DNA from: Ferruginibacter sp.
GTDB lineage: Bacteria; Bacteroidota; Bacteroidia; Chitinophagales; Chitinophagaceae
DNA length: 64,000 bases
Direction of reading: 5' to 3'
Assembly: GCA_013141115.1 (NCBI GenBank)
Contig: JABFRP010000002.1
Location: 980,647 to 1,044,646 of the forward strand
The translations under genes and the position numbers were made by a program. Positions 10,076 through 19,363 of the stretch are shown piece after piece (position 1 is the first letter of the stretch; each line of letters opens with the position of its first letter). The notes beneath the pieces are model-generated. The model had not been told where the DNA came from, ran no database searches, and saw only the letters and a program-made list of their open reading frames with translations.

Positions 10076-10159
10076 TTCTTTAATACAGTTTACATTACAG
10101 GAAAGAGTGCTATACTTTAATTAAAACTACTCTCTAAGAACAATACTTTCTGTGGCGAA

Positions 10160-11215
10160 TTAATTACTATTGTTAATAATGGCAACCATTTTTGAAGTAA
10201 CCTCTTCTCCAAAAATATTATTTTGGTTTGCCGGAACTATAAAATCTACTATTTGAGAGGTGATATTTTTATCAGCAGGATTAATTAATAAATTCCATTT
10301 TTCTTCCACTGTTTCTACCCATTCAGTTTCGCTGCGCAAGGTTATACAAGGCTTACGCAATAAGTAAGCTTCTTTTTGAATGCCGCCTGAGTCGGTAATT
10401 ATTCTGGCTGCAGCATGCTCCAGTGCTATAAAATCCAAATAGCCCTGTGGTTCAATTAACTTAATATTTTTTGGTATGGCATAAGTTTCGGCCAGCATTT
10501 TTTTGGTACGTGGATGAACCGGAAAAATAATTAGCTCCTCCATTTGCCCCAATTGGTTTAATATATGTTCCAGCACAGTTGTATCATCAACATTATAATT
10601 CCTGTGCAGTGTAAGTAAATTATAGCTTTTATCTTGTAGTTGCAGGTCGGCAATCACAGTCGATTTTTTAAGCGCTATCTCCATACTATTTTTCATAGTA
10701 TCTACCATAATATCACCTGTTAAAAAAGTATTGGCACCCATGCCTTCCCTGGTAAGATTATCTACGGCAGTTTGTGTAGGTGCAAACAGGTATTTTGAAA
10801 CATGATCGGTAACAATACGGTTAATTTCTTCCGGCATGGCTCTGTTGTAACTTCTTAACCCTGCTTCAATATGTACAATTGGAATATTTTGTTTTGCAGC
10901 AATTAATGCACCTGCAAGTGTTGAGTTAGTATCACCAAATACAATTACAATGTCCGGCTTTTTTTCCTGCATAGCTGTTTCCAGCTTAAGCATCATTTCG
11001 GCAATTTGCGCCGTTTGGTTTCCTGCACCAACTTCTAAATGTATATCAGGTTTTTTTATACCCAGATCAACAAATATCTTTTCGCTCATTGCATAATCGT
11101 AATGCTGCCCTGTATGCACAATAAACTCCTGGTGTGCCTCTGCTGCAAGGGCTTTTGATAATGGTGCCAGTTTTATAAATTGAGGCCTTGCACCTACAAT
11201 TGAAAAAATTTTCAT
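10160..11215 (-). CDS. wecB: UDP-N-acetylglucosamine 2-epimerase (non-hydrolysing)
   Basis: The enzyme converts UDP-GlcNAc to UDP-ManNAc. Hallmarks are GARPQFIK near the N terminus, HTGQHYD, VFGDTNS, HIEAGLRS followed by PEEINR, and the C-terminal TDSGGIQKEA nucleotide-binding loop. The ATG at 11215 gives the canonical MKIFSIVGARPQ start and is preferred over a TTG two codons upstream (11221). It is 14 bp downstream of the polysaccharide deacetylase gene. With the dehydrogenase at 13541 it completes a UDP-ManNAcA pathway. Confidence 0.93.
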   Translation of the reverse strand: MKIFSIVGARPQFIKLAPLSKALAAEAHQEFIVHTGQHYDYAMSEKIFVDLGIKKPDIHLEVGAGNQTAQIAEMMLKLETAMQEKKPDIVIVFGDTNSTLAGALIAAKQNIPIVHIEAGLRSYNRAMPEEINRIVTDHVSKYLFAPTQTAVDNLTREGMGANTFLTGDIMVDTMKNSMEIALKKSTVIADLQLQDKSYNLLTLHRNYNVDDTTVLEHILNQLGQMEELIIFPVHPRTKKMLAETYAIPKNIKLIEPQGYLDFIALEHAAARIITDSGGIQKEAYLLRKPCITLRSETEWVETVEEKWNLLINPADKNITSQIVDFIVPANQNNIFGEEVTSKMVAIINNSN

Positions 11216-11229
11216 TGTCAAATTATTTA

Positions 11230-12189
11230 TTATGGTGTAACCTCTTTAAGATCTTTGCTAAAATGTGTTGCAAACTGAGACATGGGTAATAATTCAAAAT
11301 GATTTTTCAGCATTTGCATGGAAGTTTTAAACACTTCCAGTTTTTTTGCGCTTTTTATATCCATACCCGGGAAAAAAGCCAGTTGTGGTATTTCATCGCC
11401 GCCAATTAAATCAAGTGGGTGCAGTAAATAACTCGGTGGCGTTTTGGTTATTTTACACATGGTTATCGCCATCCACAAATACACTTTCATTAATGATTTT
11501 GATATACCGCTAATGTATAAAAGATAACTCTGATGAAATGGTATTTTAAAAACAGGCATTGTAGTTACAGGAATTTCCATTAGGCTTTTCCCGCCACCTA
11601 AATTCCATTTATAAGGTTTTAGTTTTCTAAAACCCTCACTAAATTTTCCAAAAAGTTCTTTACGTGCATTTTTTTCTTCTTTGGTAAGAGAAGATTTTTT
11701 AAAATAATACATTCTTGCAAGTGGCCCAAGATAAGTGGGCAAGGTTGATGCATCAAATATATAACCCCTGCTCTGTAAAACTTTCAACAGATCTTTACTC
11801 CAGCTAAAGCCTGGTCCTCTAAAAGCAGTAGTGCGTTGCCCTGTAGCTTTTTCAATAGCTTCTTCAGCCTCCCTTATCTCATTTTCAATTTTTTCGTAGC
11901 TGTAAGTTTGCAGCCACGATTCATGATGATAAGAATGATTACCTACCTCATGCCCTCTTTGCGTAATCATTTTTAAATACTTTACATTATCCTCCGATTC
12001 AGTATCTTTTCCTACAACAAAAAATGTAATCTTCAAATCCAGTTCATCTAAAACATTAAGTACATAGGGTAAAAATATACTCAGGTAAGAAGGATATTTA
12101 TCCCAACCCTCATCGCCATGTATCTTCATATACGACCATTGATTATCCAGGTCGAGAGATATACTTGCCAGTCGTTTTTGCTTAGCCAT
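11230..12189 (-). CDS. Polysaccharide deacetylase (NodB/CE4 family)
   Basis: The 319-residue protein has a NodB-type barrel. Motif 1 is the divergent LDLDNQW (12-18). The zinc-binding HSYHH lies at 85-89, and RGPGFSWS forms motif 3. No signal peptide is seen, so it may act on a cytosolic lipid-linked or nucleotide sugar. Its start overlaps the end of the FAD oxidoreductase gene by 8 bp, implying translational coupling. A likely role is N-deacetylation of a HexNAc residue during glycan assembly. Confidence 0.82.
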   Translation of the reverse strand: MAKQKRLASISLDLDNQWSYMKIHGDEGWDKYPSYLSIFLPYVLNVLDELDLKITFFVVGKDTESEDNVKYLKMITQRGHEVGNHSYHHESWLQTYSYEKIENEIREAEEAIEKATGQRTTAFRGPGFSWSKDLLKVLQSRGYIFDASTLPTYLGPLARMYYFKKSSLTKEEKNARKELFGKFSEGFRKLKPYKWNLGGGKSLMEIPVTTMPVFKIPFHQSYLLYISGISKSLMKVYLWMAITMCKITKTPPSYLLHPLDLIGGDEIPQLAFFPGMDIKSAKKLEVFKTSMQMLKNHFELLPMSQFATHFSKDLKEVTP

Positions 12190-13498
12190 TTGTTTGTAAT
12201 ATTTCTTTCAGTTTATTTTCTGCAACCTGGATAGTATCATTTACGTTAAGCGTACCATTAATTATTTGTGCAGAATTAACTATGTAATAATTAGGAATTG
12301 AAGTATCAATACCGGGAATACTTTTTGAATAGTTAATGGTGGGTAATGCAAATACAACCCTTGCTTTTGATGCTCCCCAAAAAACAATATCCTCTTCTGT
12401 AATTTGCGGATACATTTTAAACAAAGCATCACAAAACATTTTACGTAGCCCTGCATCATCTTTATCAAATAAACCATCATCAGGGTTTACATATTTGGGC
12501 AAATACACCAGGTGCTTACCGTTAACTTCTTTTTTATCAATAAGCGCCGTCATTTCAATTACACCGGTAAAAGGCGGCCAGCCATCTGTAATATTAGTTA
12601 CATAATAAGGCGAGATCGCTTTTTTTAGTAATACTGACGGACAGATCACGCCAAGATACTTTATAGCGTTATGCTTTTGTTTTTCCTGTGCTGTTAATTC
12701 GCCGGCGATGGCAACAGATGCCTGCGATGATAAAGTAGAAATTACTGTATCAAAGATTTGAGTACCCTTTTCGCTGCCAAGTTCAATTTTTTCATCAGCA
12801 GTTTTTTTAATGGCAGTTACTTTAGTGTTGCGATGAATAGTAACACCCAATACCAATAAGTGCTGCTCAAATTGCTGATTAATTTTTTCATAACCGCCAG
12901 CCATGTAACCAAACATTTCTTTTTTAAGTCCGCTTTTTCTGGCGGCATACATTCGCTGTATGGTGGTCCAGATAAAAGCTGCAGAAGTGTTTTTATAATT
13001 TTCTCCCAACTTTGCTTTTAAAAGCGGGAGCCATATTTTTTCAAACACTCTTTTGCCCGACCATTTGGTTAACCACTCGGCTACATATATATTTTCCAGT
13101 CGTTGCCAGTTTTTTATTTTTGAAGCCACAAAAATGGTGAGCCCCAGGCGAAATTTATCAATAAGGTTTATGGGTGGAAATTTAAAAAACTCAATGAGAT
13201 TAGACATTGAATATAATTTGCCGCCGGAGTAAAATCCTGTTTTTGTTTCTACCCATTGCATATCATTTTTCAATCCAATCTCCTGTAAAATCTTTCGGGT
13301 ATTTAAGTCAGACATCAGGATAACATGATAGTACTTATCCCAAACTATACCATCCATTTTCCACGAGCTGGTAAGTCCGCCCACTTTTTCGGCAGCTTCA
13401 TAAATAGTAACCTTGTGCCCAGCCTGCACCAGCCGTAAAGCCAGCGTCATGCCCAGCACTCCTCCACCTACTATTCCCCATGTTTTTTTCTCAGCCAT
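12182..13498 (-). CDS. FAD/NAD(P)-dependent amine-oxidase-like oxidoreductase of a polysaccharide locus
   Basis: The N-terminal dinucleotide-binding motif GIVGGGVLG (8-16) is followed ~20 residues later by the acidic YEAAEKVGGL, typical of protoporphyrinogen-oxidase and UDP-galactopyranose-mutase-like flavoproteins. The 438-residue length fits that superfamily. It overlaps the deacetylase gene by 8 bp, and the two probably act on the same sugar intermediate. The characteristic residues of true Glf were not recognised, so I do not call it a mutase. Confidence 0.75.
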   Translation of the reverse strand: MAEKKTWGIVGGGVLGMTLALRLVQAGHKVTIYEAAEKVGGLTSSWKMDGIVWDKYYHVILMSDLNTRKILQEIGLKNDMQWVETKTGFYSGGKLYSMSNLIEFFKFPPINLIDKFRLGLTIFVASKIKNWQRLENIYVAEWLTKWSGKRVFEKIWLPLLKAKLGENYKNTSAAFIWTTIQRMYAARKSGLKKEMFGYMAGGYEKINQQFEQHLLVLGVTIHRNTKVTAIKKTADEKIELGSEKGTQIFDTVISTLSSQASVAIAGELTAQEKQKHNAIKYLGVICPSVLLKKAISPYYVTNITDGWPPFTGVIEMTALIDKKEVNGKHLVYLPKYVNPDDGLFDKDDAGLRKMFCDALFKMYPQITEEDIVFWGASKARVVFALPTINYSKSIPGIDTSIPNYYIVNSAQIINGTLNVNDTIQVAENKLKEILQTNG

Positions 13499-13540
13499 AT
13501 CATTAGTTAAATCCTGATCAATACTTATTCTTCAAAAAAA

Positions 13541-15265
13541 TCACTTCACATTTAATATTGCCTTTTGGGCAAGTATAGTGCTAAAGCCATTAAATACCGG
13601 TACGCTTTCAATTGGTGCTGCATCTGCAATTTCGCAACCTGTTGAGCAGGTTTTTGCAAGGCGCTGTACATCTGCAAACTTTACTTTATTATACTCATCG
13701 TATGCATAGTTGGTATTGTAAAAATTGATCAGCCCTGTTAATTCATGCCCCAAACCTTTTTCCATTGCAAGAAAACTCTGGTACACAAAATCAATAAAAT
13801 TATTTTCCGGATCGTTTGTTCCCCTGCCAATACCTGCATACTTAATTTGCTTATCTGCAAATTGTTGTGTGTTATAAATATTACATGCATCCATAATGTC
13901 CTGTATATTTTTATAAGAGGTTATCTTATCAAAGCTATCAATGTACTCTTTGTGTGCAGTACCCATAAAAATAAAATCAGCCGATTCAAGTGCTTTATTA
14001 ATATCCTGGGTACAAAAATCCTGTTGATTATATTTCAATAAATTTTGATCATCTGCTTTTACATAAGGGTCGTGCATGATATAACTTACATTATTATCTC
14101 TCAAATAATTGGCAAGTGCCAACGTGGGAGAGTTACGGGTATCTTCTGAATTAAAACGGTAGGCTACACCCAGCAATGCAATTTTTTTATCCCGAAGGTT
14201 ACCAAATGTTTCTTCTGCCTGGCCAAAAGTAAATGCCGGAGAATCATCATTAATTAATCTTGATGCAAGTATAAGGCTTGAAGAAGTGTCATTTCCTTTT
14301 TGCATATTTCTCCACCAAAGCAAGATGCCATCTTTTGGCAAACAATGCCCACCCACACCTAGCATTGGAATTAATAAACCGCCACTTGGTACTGCGTTAG
14401 GATCGCTGGTAGCATTATCTGATTGTGCAAGTAAAGCATTTACTTTATCTCTTACTTTATAAAAGTTAATATTATTGGCATCGCAGTATCTTACTATCTC
14501 CGTTGAAAATGCAATCCTCACATCTCTGTATGCATTCTCCAATGTTTTTACAATTTCTGCAGTTAAGCTATTGGTTTGAAAAACCTCACCATTAGTTACA
14601 ATGTGCTTATACAGTTTTGCAATCAACTTAGGTGTTTCCGGATGCAGGCCACCGGCAAGTTTATCAGACTCACGAATTCTTTCTACCAATCTGCCCGGCA
14701 TAACACGGTTGGGGCTGTTACCTAAAAGGATATCTTTTCCTTCTTCTAAACCATACTTTTTAAAATGCTCTCTAAACAATGTATCCATTGTTGTTGGCGC
14801 AAGTGTAGATTCAAATATTACCAATGGGATTTTTCCGGCTGGTTTATTTTTTAAAGCTTCAGCTAATTTTTCCAGCCCGCCAAACATAGGGCCGTAATCA
14901 GGTTCAAAGCCATCTTTTTTATCTGTTTGAATAGATACTAATACAACATCTGCATCTGATAGAACAGAAAAATCTGAACTGGCAGAAAGTATACCAGCTT
15001 TTACAGCTTCGTGTGTAATATCATCAAGCTCCGGTTCTATGCCACCTATAACAGATTTGCCATTATTTATCGAGTCAACTTTCCATCCTGAGTTTACAGA
15101 TGCTCTTTGCACCACCACCACTTTTGCCGGCTGGTCGGTTCCTATTTTTATTCTTGCATTGGCAAGCATTGCTGCCATAGGCATTCCCACAATACCGGGG
15201 CCTATCACGCCTATTTTTTCAATTTTCCATGTGTCTGCATTAATTGGTGCTACGTTAACTTTCAT
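13541..15265 (-). CDS. wecC: UDP-N-acetyl-D-mannosamine dehydrogenase-like nucleotide-sugar dehydrogenase, long form
   Basis: The NAD-binding motif GVIGPGIVG lies at 19-27. The central helix has LENAYRDVRIAF (about 242-253), and the catalytic cysteine is C308 in GVGGHCLPKD. The C-terminal UDP-binding domain begins near LLGVAYRFNSEDTRNSP. With wecB it would make UDP-ManNAcA from UDP-ManNAc through two NAD-dependent oxidations. At 574 residues it is roughly 130 longer than usual family members (~430-450); the surplus includes a ~100-residue C-terminal tail of unknown role with two nearby cysteines (CSTGC). The substrate could also be UDP-GlcNAc. Confidence 0.82.
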   Translation of the reverse strand: MKVNVAPINADTWKIEKIGVIGPGIVGMPMAAMLANARIKIGTDQPAKVVVVQRASVNSGWKVDSINNGKSVIGGIEPELDDITHEAVKAGILSASSDFSVLSDADVVLVSIQTDKKDGFEPDYGPMFGGLEKLAEALKNKPAGKIPLVIFESTLAPTTMDTLFREHFKKYGLEEGKDILLGNSPNRVMPGRLVERIRESDKLAGGLHPETPKLIAKLYKHIVTNGEVFQTNSLTAEIVKTLENAYRDVRIAFSTEIVRYCDANNINFYKVRDKVNALLAQSDNATSDPNAVPSGGLLIPMLGVGGHCLPKDGILLWWRNMQKGNDTSSSLILASRLINDDSPAFTFGQAEETFGNLRDKKIALLGVAYRFNSEDTRNSPTLALANYLRDNNVSYIMHDPYVKADDQNLLKYNQQDFCTQDINKALESADFIFMGTAHKEYIDSFDKITSYKNIQDIMDACNIYNTQQFADKQIKYAGIGRGTNDPENNFIDFVYQSFLAMEKGLGHELTGLINFYNTNYAYDEYNKVKFADVQRLAKTCSTGCEIADAAPIESVPVFNGFSTILAQKAILNVK

Positions 15266-15362
15266 TTAGATAAGGTTTAATAATTAAAAAATTTATGGTT
15301 TTCAAGTCCGGTAATAATACTACCAAATCTTGTGTTATAATGTGTACTAAAAATTAAAATAC

Positions 15363-17243
15363 TTATTTATCAATAAATTGATTGTACCACAATTCCAAAG
15401 ATAAAATGCCCCACAATCCCCTGCCAAATGGTTGCTCTTCGTTTATTATTTTTTCAATATGCTGTGTATTGATGATGTTTCTTTCTTTTGCTTTTTTTGA
15501 TAACAATACATCCAGTATAAAATCTTTACTCTTACTTTTAGACCACAGGTGCAGCGGAACCGGAAAGCCCATTTTATCTTTCCGTTTCATAATTTTTTCC
15601 GGCATTATATTCTTTACTGTTTTCTTAAGCAGGTATTTCATCTCTCCTCCTTTAAATTTCATTCCGGCTGGCATTCTTGAAATAAGATCAACAATTCTTC
15701 TATCCAGCAGTGGCACTCTGGATTCAATTGAAACAGACATACTAACCCTGTCTTCTACCTGCAATAATCCCGGTAAACTTCCCTGCATATCAAAATGCGT
15801 CATTTTATTAAAATAACTTTTTGTGTCGGGGTCATTAAAATATCCTGAAAACTTTTTAAATATTACTTCGTCCTGAAATTTTGCTTTTACATCATCATGT
15901 AAAAAATTACTGGTGGTACCCATTCTGTTTAACAGGTTATAATAACGCCTGTCCATTGGTTCAAATGCATCAGCTTTCCAAAAGCCTTTAAGCATGGGAA
16001 TGTATTGCTTAAGCGAAGGAAGATTGGGCAGAATAGAAGCTAGTGATACAATGTGTTCATCTTCTTCATTAGATTCGTTAATGGCACCTTTAATGGCCTG
16101 CTCCAAATAAGCGACCATATATCTTGCATAGCCTCCAAAAATCTCATCGCCACCCTGGCCACCCAAAATAACTTTTACGTGCTTTGATGCCAGCTTGGAA
16201 ACAATATATTGAGGAAACAATCCCGGGCCAGCAACAGGTTCATCAAGATGATAAATTAATTTAGGTAACAAATCAATAAATTCCTGTTCTGTTGGAAATA
16301 CTTCAAATAATTCTGCATTGGCGGCTTTTGCTGCCACACGTGCATATTCCAGCTCATTAAATTCGGGCCCTTCGTTAAAAGCACCACTGAATGATTTGAA
16401 AGGTTTGTTTAAAACTTTAGACGCCATTATGGTTACTAAAGACGAATCTAATCCTCCACTCAAATAAGTTCCTATTGGCACATCGCTTCGTAATTGCTGC
16501 GAAATAGTTTCTTCCAATATTTTCTGCAACTCCACAATAAAATATTCCTCAGTATGAAACTGATCGATATTAAAATCCGGTATCCAGTATTTTACCTCTG
16601 TTGTTTTCCATGATTGCAGATCAATGGCCATATAATGGCCCGGCTGCACTTTGGAAATATTTTTAAACATCGTTCCTGTTCCTAAAATAAACTGAAACGT
16701 GAGGTATTCATACAAATTTTCATCATCAGGTTCTGCAGCAATATCCGGGTGTGCCAGCAATGCTTTTATTTCGCTGCCAAAAATTATTTTACTATCATCG
16801 GCATACCAGTACAGGGGCTTTATACCAAAATGATCTCTTGCAACCAACAACCTGTTTTTACGTTTATCAAAAATTATAAATGCAAACATGCCGTTAAGAA
16901 GATTAACAAAATTATCTCCATACTCCGCATACAGGTGCAGTAAAACTTCAGTATCGGAAGTGGTTTTAAATTGATGGCCCTTTATTACCAACTCTTCTTT
17001 TAGTTCGATATAATTATATATCTCTCCATTAAAAACAATAACACAATCATTAAATACCATTGGTTGCTGCCCTGTAGAAAGATCAATTATCGAAAGCCTT
17101 TTATGAAAAAATCCAATATTTTTTTCCAAAAAAATACCATCTTCATCCGGCCCACGGTGATGAATTGTGTTTGCCATTTTTTTAAGCAAATCACCATTTA
17201 CCTCTGCTTTATTTTTATTAATTATTCCTACAAAGCCGCACAT
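15363..17243 (-). CDS. asnB: Asparagine synthase-like glutamine amidotransferase of the polysaccharide locus
   Basis: This is a class II glutamine amidotransferase: the N-terminal nucleophile Cys2 is in MCGFVGI, followed by HHRGPD and NGEIYNY. The ATP-pyrophosphatase loop SGGLDSS lies near 263-269. At 626 residues it fits AsnB. It sits between a PLP sugar dehydratase and a UDP-ManNAc dehydrogenase. In several O-antigen and capsule loci AsnB homologues amidate uronic acids rather than aspartate, and that is the favoured role here. A second AsnB-like gene is at 45299. Confidence 0.85.
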   Translation of the reverse strand: MCGFVGIINKNKAEVNGDLLKKMANTIHHRGPDEDGIFLEKNIGFFHKRLSIIDLSTGQQPMVFNDCVIVFNGEIYNYIELKEELVIKGHQFKTTSDTEVLLHLYAEYGDNFVNLLNGMFAFIIFDKRKNRLLVARDHFGIKPLYWYADDSKIIFGSEIKALLAHPDIAAEPDDENLYEYLTFQFILGTGTMFKNISKVQPGHYMAIDLQSWKTTEVKYWIPDFNIDQFHTEEYFIVELQKILEETISQQLRSDVPIGTYLSGGLDSSLVTIMASKVLNKPFKSFSGAFNEGPEFNELEYARVAAKAANAELFEVFPTEQEFIDLLPKLIYHLDEPVAGPGLFPQYIVSKLASKHVKVILGGQGGDEIFGGYARYMVAYLEQAIKGAINESNEEDEHIVSLASILPNLPSLKQYIPMLKGFWKADAFEPMDRRYYNLLNRMGTTSNFLHDDVKAKFQDEVIFKKFSGYFNDPDTKSYFNKMTHFDMQGSLPGLLQVEDRVSMSVSIESRVPLLDRRIVDLISRMPAGMKFKGGEMKYLLKKTVKNIMPEKIMKRKDKMGFPVPLHLWSKSKSKDFILDVLLSKKAKERNIINTQHIEKIINEEQPFGRGLWGILSLELWYNQFIDK

Positions 17244-17245
17244 AA

Positions 17246-18421
17246 TTAGTATTTATATAAACAACTGCTGATGGTTTGCAAATCTGTTTCGGTTAACTCA
17301 GGATAATTACCACAGTAAAATCCATTGGTATGTAAAAAATCACTACCTGGCAGATCGTACATGTTTTTTGCATATTTTTTATAGAATGGCTGCTTTTGCA
17401 TATTGCCGGCAATCATTGGCCTTATTTCTATACCTGCACCCGAAAATTGCGAAAGATATTTTTCTCTTAACTCCGGTGTTTTACAAACCACAGGAAATGC
17501 AAAGGTTGATAACACATCGATATGGCCATGATCCAAATACACCAGGTCGGGATTGTTTTTAAATATCTCTTCAAACCTTAAATAATTAGCTTCTCTCTTT
17601 TTAATATTTTCATCTAAAAACTGTAATTGATATAAGCCTAAAAATCCTGTTATTTCTGTTGGCCTGAAGTTGAAACCTAAATCGTAAAAAGTATACTTAG
17701 CTTCAAATTCTGATTTAATGCCGTATCTCGTTCTCCACTTTACCTGCTGTGCAGCAGTTAAATTTCTATCCCATCCATTAGCCCTAACTATACGCAGCAT
17801 TTCAGATAGATCTTCATCATCGGTACAAAGCATTCCACCTTCAATAGTAGACATGTGATGTGCAACAAAAAACGAGAAGCTTGCACCAATACCAAAGTTA
17901 CCTGCCTTACCGCCTGGCAACACTGTACCCAGAGATTCGCAGTTGTCTTCAATAAGAATAATATTTTTTTCGGCACATACATCTCTTATCTTATCAATAT
18001 CGCCGGTAAAGCCCAGCACATTGGTTAAAAACAAAGCCTGCATGGGTATGTCTTTTAACCTATCTAACAAATGATGGCTCATTACATTTAAGTTAGATGG
18101 TTCGCAATCTATTGCAACCGGGTTCATTCCCATTTGTATAATAGGCATGGTGTTGGTACTCCAGGTAAGTGCCGAAAAACCAACGTTATCTCCGTCTTTT
18201 AATTTTCCTAAATTTTTTAATGCCTGCAGTATGGCAAGGTTTGCACTGCCGCCGCTATTAAATAAAACGCCATATTTTCTTCCCTGCTTTTTTGAAAACA
18301 CTACTTCAAATTCGGCACATTTGGCGTCCATGCTAAGCCTGTCGGCTTTCATTATAAAATCACTCAATGCTTTTTTTGTTTCGTACTCGTTTAAAAAAGC
18401 ATTTTTCATTAAAGGTATCAT
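17246..18421 (-). CDS. colD: PLP-dependent sugar 3-dehydratase, ColD-like (GDP-4-keto-6-deoxymannose 3-dehydratase)
   Basis: This is a DegT/DnrJ/EryC1/StrS-fold protein of 391 residues. The usual PLP-binding lysine is replaced by histidine: SFFVAHHMSTIEGG places His at 188-189 where aminotransferases have Lys. ColD of E. coli has about the same length and uses His188 as its catalytic base; the CDP-sugar enzyme RfbH also has His. gmd is present in the window and no CDP-glucose dehydratase is, so the GDP-linked ColD reaction, the first step to GDP-colitose, is favoured. It lies 1 bp from an Fcl/ColC-like gene. Confidence 0.75.
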   Translation of the reverse strand: MIPLMKNAFLNEYETKKALSDFIMKADRLSMDAKCAEFEVVFSKKQGRKYGVLFNSGGSANLAILQALKNLGKLKDGDNVGFSALTWSTNTMPIIQMGMNPVAIDCEPSNLNVMSHHLLDRLKDIPMQALFLTNVLGFTGDIDKIRDVCAEKNIILIEDNCESLGTVLPGGKAGNFGIGASFSFFVAHHMSTIEGGMLCTDDEDLSEMLRIVRANGWDRNLTAAQQVKWRTRYGIKSEFEAKYTFYDLGFNFRPTEITGFLGLYQLQFLDENIKKREANYLRFEEIFKNNPDLVYLDHGHIDVLSTFAFPVVCKTPELREKYLSQFSGAGIEIRPMIAGNMQKQPFYKKYAKNMYDLPGSDFLHTNGFYCGNYPELTETDLQTISSCLYKY

Positions 18422-18422
18422 G

Positions 18423-19355
18423 CTAAGTTGTTTTTAAGTTTTTATAAATCTGTATCATTTCCTCAATACCTTGTTCCAGTGTAATTGAGGGTTCAAATCC
18501 CAGTGCTTTCATTTTTGTTACATCCATACATTTACGCAGCATTCCGTCCGGTTTAGTACTATCCCAATTAATGGTTCCCTTAAAGCCGGTTTTTTGCGCT
18601 ATTGTTTCTGCAAGCTCTTTAATGCTCACATCAGTACCGCATCCAATATTTATAAACTGGTTGCTGTTATAGTTTTCCATCATAAATAAAATTGCCCTGG
18701 CTACATCATCTACATGCATAAACTCACGTCTGGCTATACCTGTACCCCACAAGGTAATTTCTGCATCGTTATTACCTGCTGCGTCAGTAAATCGCTTTAC
18801 CAATGCTGATAACACATGTGAATGTTTAAGATCAAAAGAATCGTTAGGGCCGTACAAATTGCAGGGCATTAAACTAATGCTGTTAAAGCCATACTGCTTA
18901 TAAAAACCTTCCAGCAATTTTATACCGGCAATTTTTGCAATAGCATACCCTTCGTTGGTAGGTTCTAGCTTTCCTGTCATCAAATATTCCTCCTTCATGG
19001 GTTGCGCACATTCTTTTGGATAAATGCAAGAGCTACCAAGAAAAACCAATTTTTCTGTATTATTCTTTAATGCTGCCTCACAAATATTATTCTGCATTTT
19101 AAGGTTATCCAGTAAAAAAGTTGCCGGGTTATCAATATTAGCTTGTATACCACCCACTTTTGCCGCCGCTAATATTACTATTTCTGGTTTTTCTTTTTCA
19201 AAAAAAGAAAACACTGCCGCTTGGTTGGTAAGATCAAGTTCTTTACTTGTTTTAAATACAATATTGTGGAAGCCATTCGTTTCCAACAATCTTAGTGTTG
19301 CTGAACCAACCATACCCCTGTGCCCTGCGATATAAATTTTTTTCTCCTTATTCAT
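18423..19355 (-). CDS. GDP-L-fucose synthase-like epimerase/reductase; possible GDP-L-colitose synthase (ColC)
   Basis: This is an extended SDR of 310 residues. NADP binding is at GHRGMVGSA (11-19), the catalytic set is S108/S109, C110, Y137 and K141, and H180 lies in HSHVLSAL, matching the epimerase Cys/His pair of GDP-fucose synthase. A more canonical Fcl is encoded at 35894 beside gmd. This copy instead directly precedes the ColD-like gene in transcription order. ColC, the C5-epimerase and C4-reductase for colitose, is an Fcl homologue, so this copy is the best ColC candidate. Fcl redundancy cannot be excluded. Confidence 0.8.
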   Translation of the reverse strand: MNKEKKIYIAGHRGMVGSATLRLLETNGFHNIVFKTSKELDLTNQAAVFSFFEKEKPEIVILAAAKVGGIQANIDNPATFLLDNLKMQNNICEAALKNNTEKLVFLGSSCIYPKECAQPMKEEYLMTGKLEPTNEGYAIAKIAGIKLLEGFYKQYGFNSISLMPCNLYGPNDSFDLKHSHVLSALVKRFTDAAGNNDAEITLWGTGIARREFMHVDDVARAILFMMENYNSNQFINIGCGTDVSIKELAETIAQKTGFKGTINWDSTKPDGMLRKCMDVTKMKALGFEPSITLEQGIEEMIQIYKNLKTT

Positions 19356-19363
19356 TTAAATTT

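Noticed and set aside
12182..13498. UDP-galactopyranose mutase
   Set aside because: The FAD-binding fold fits, but the specific Glf residues were not recognised.
17246..18421. Ordinary sugar aminotransferase
   Set aside because: The PLP-binding lysine is replaced by histidine, which points to a dehydratase.
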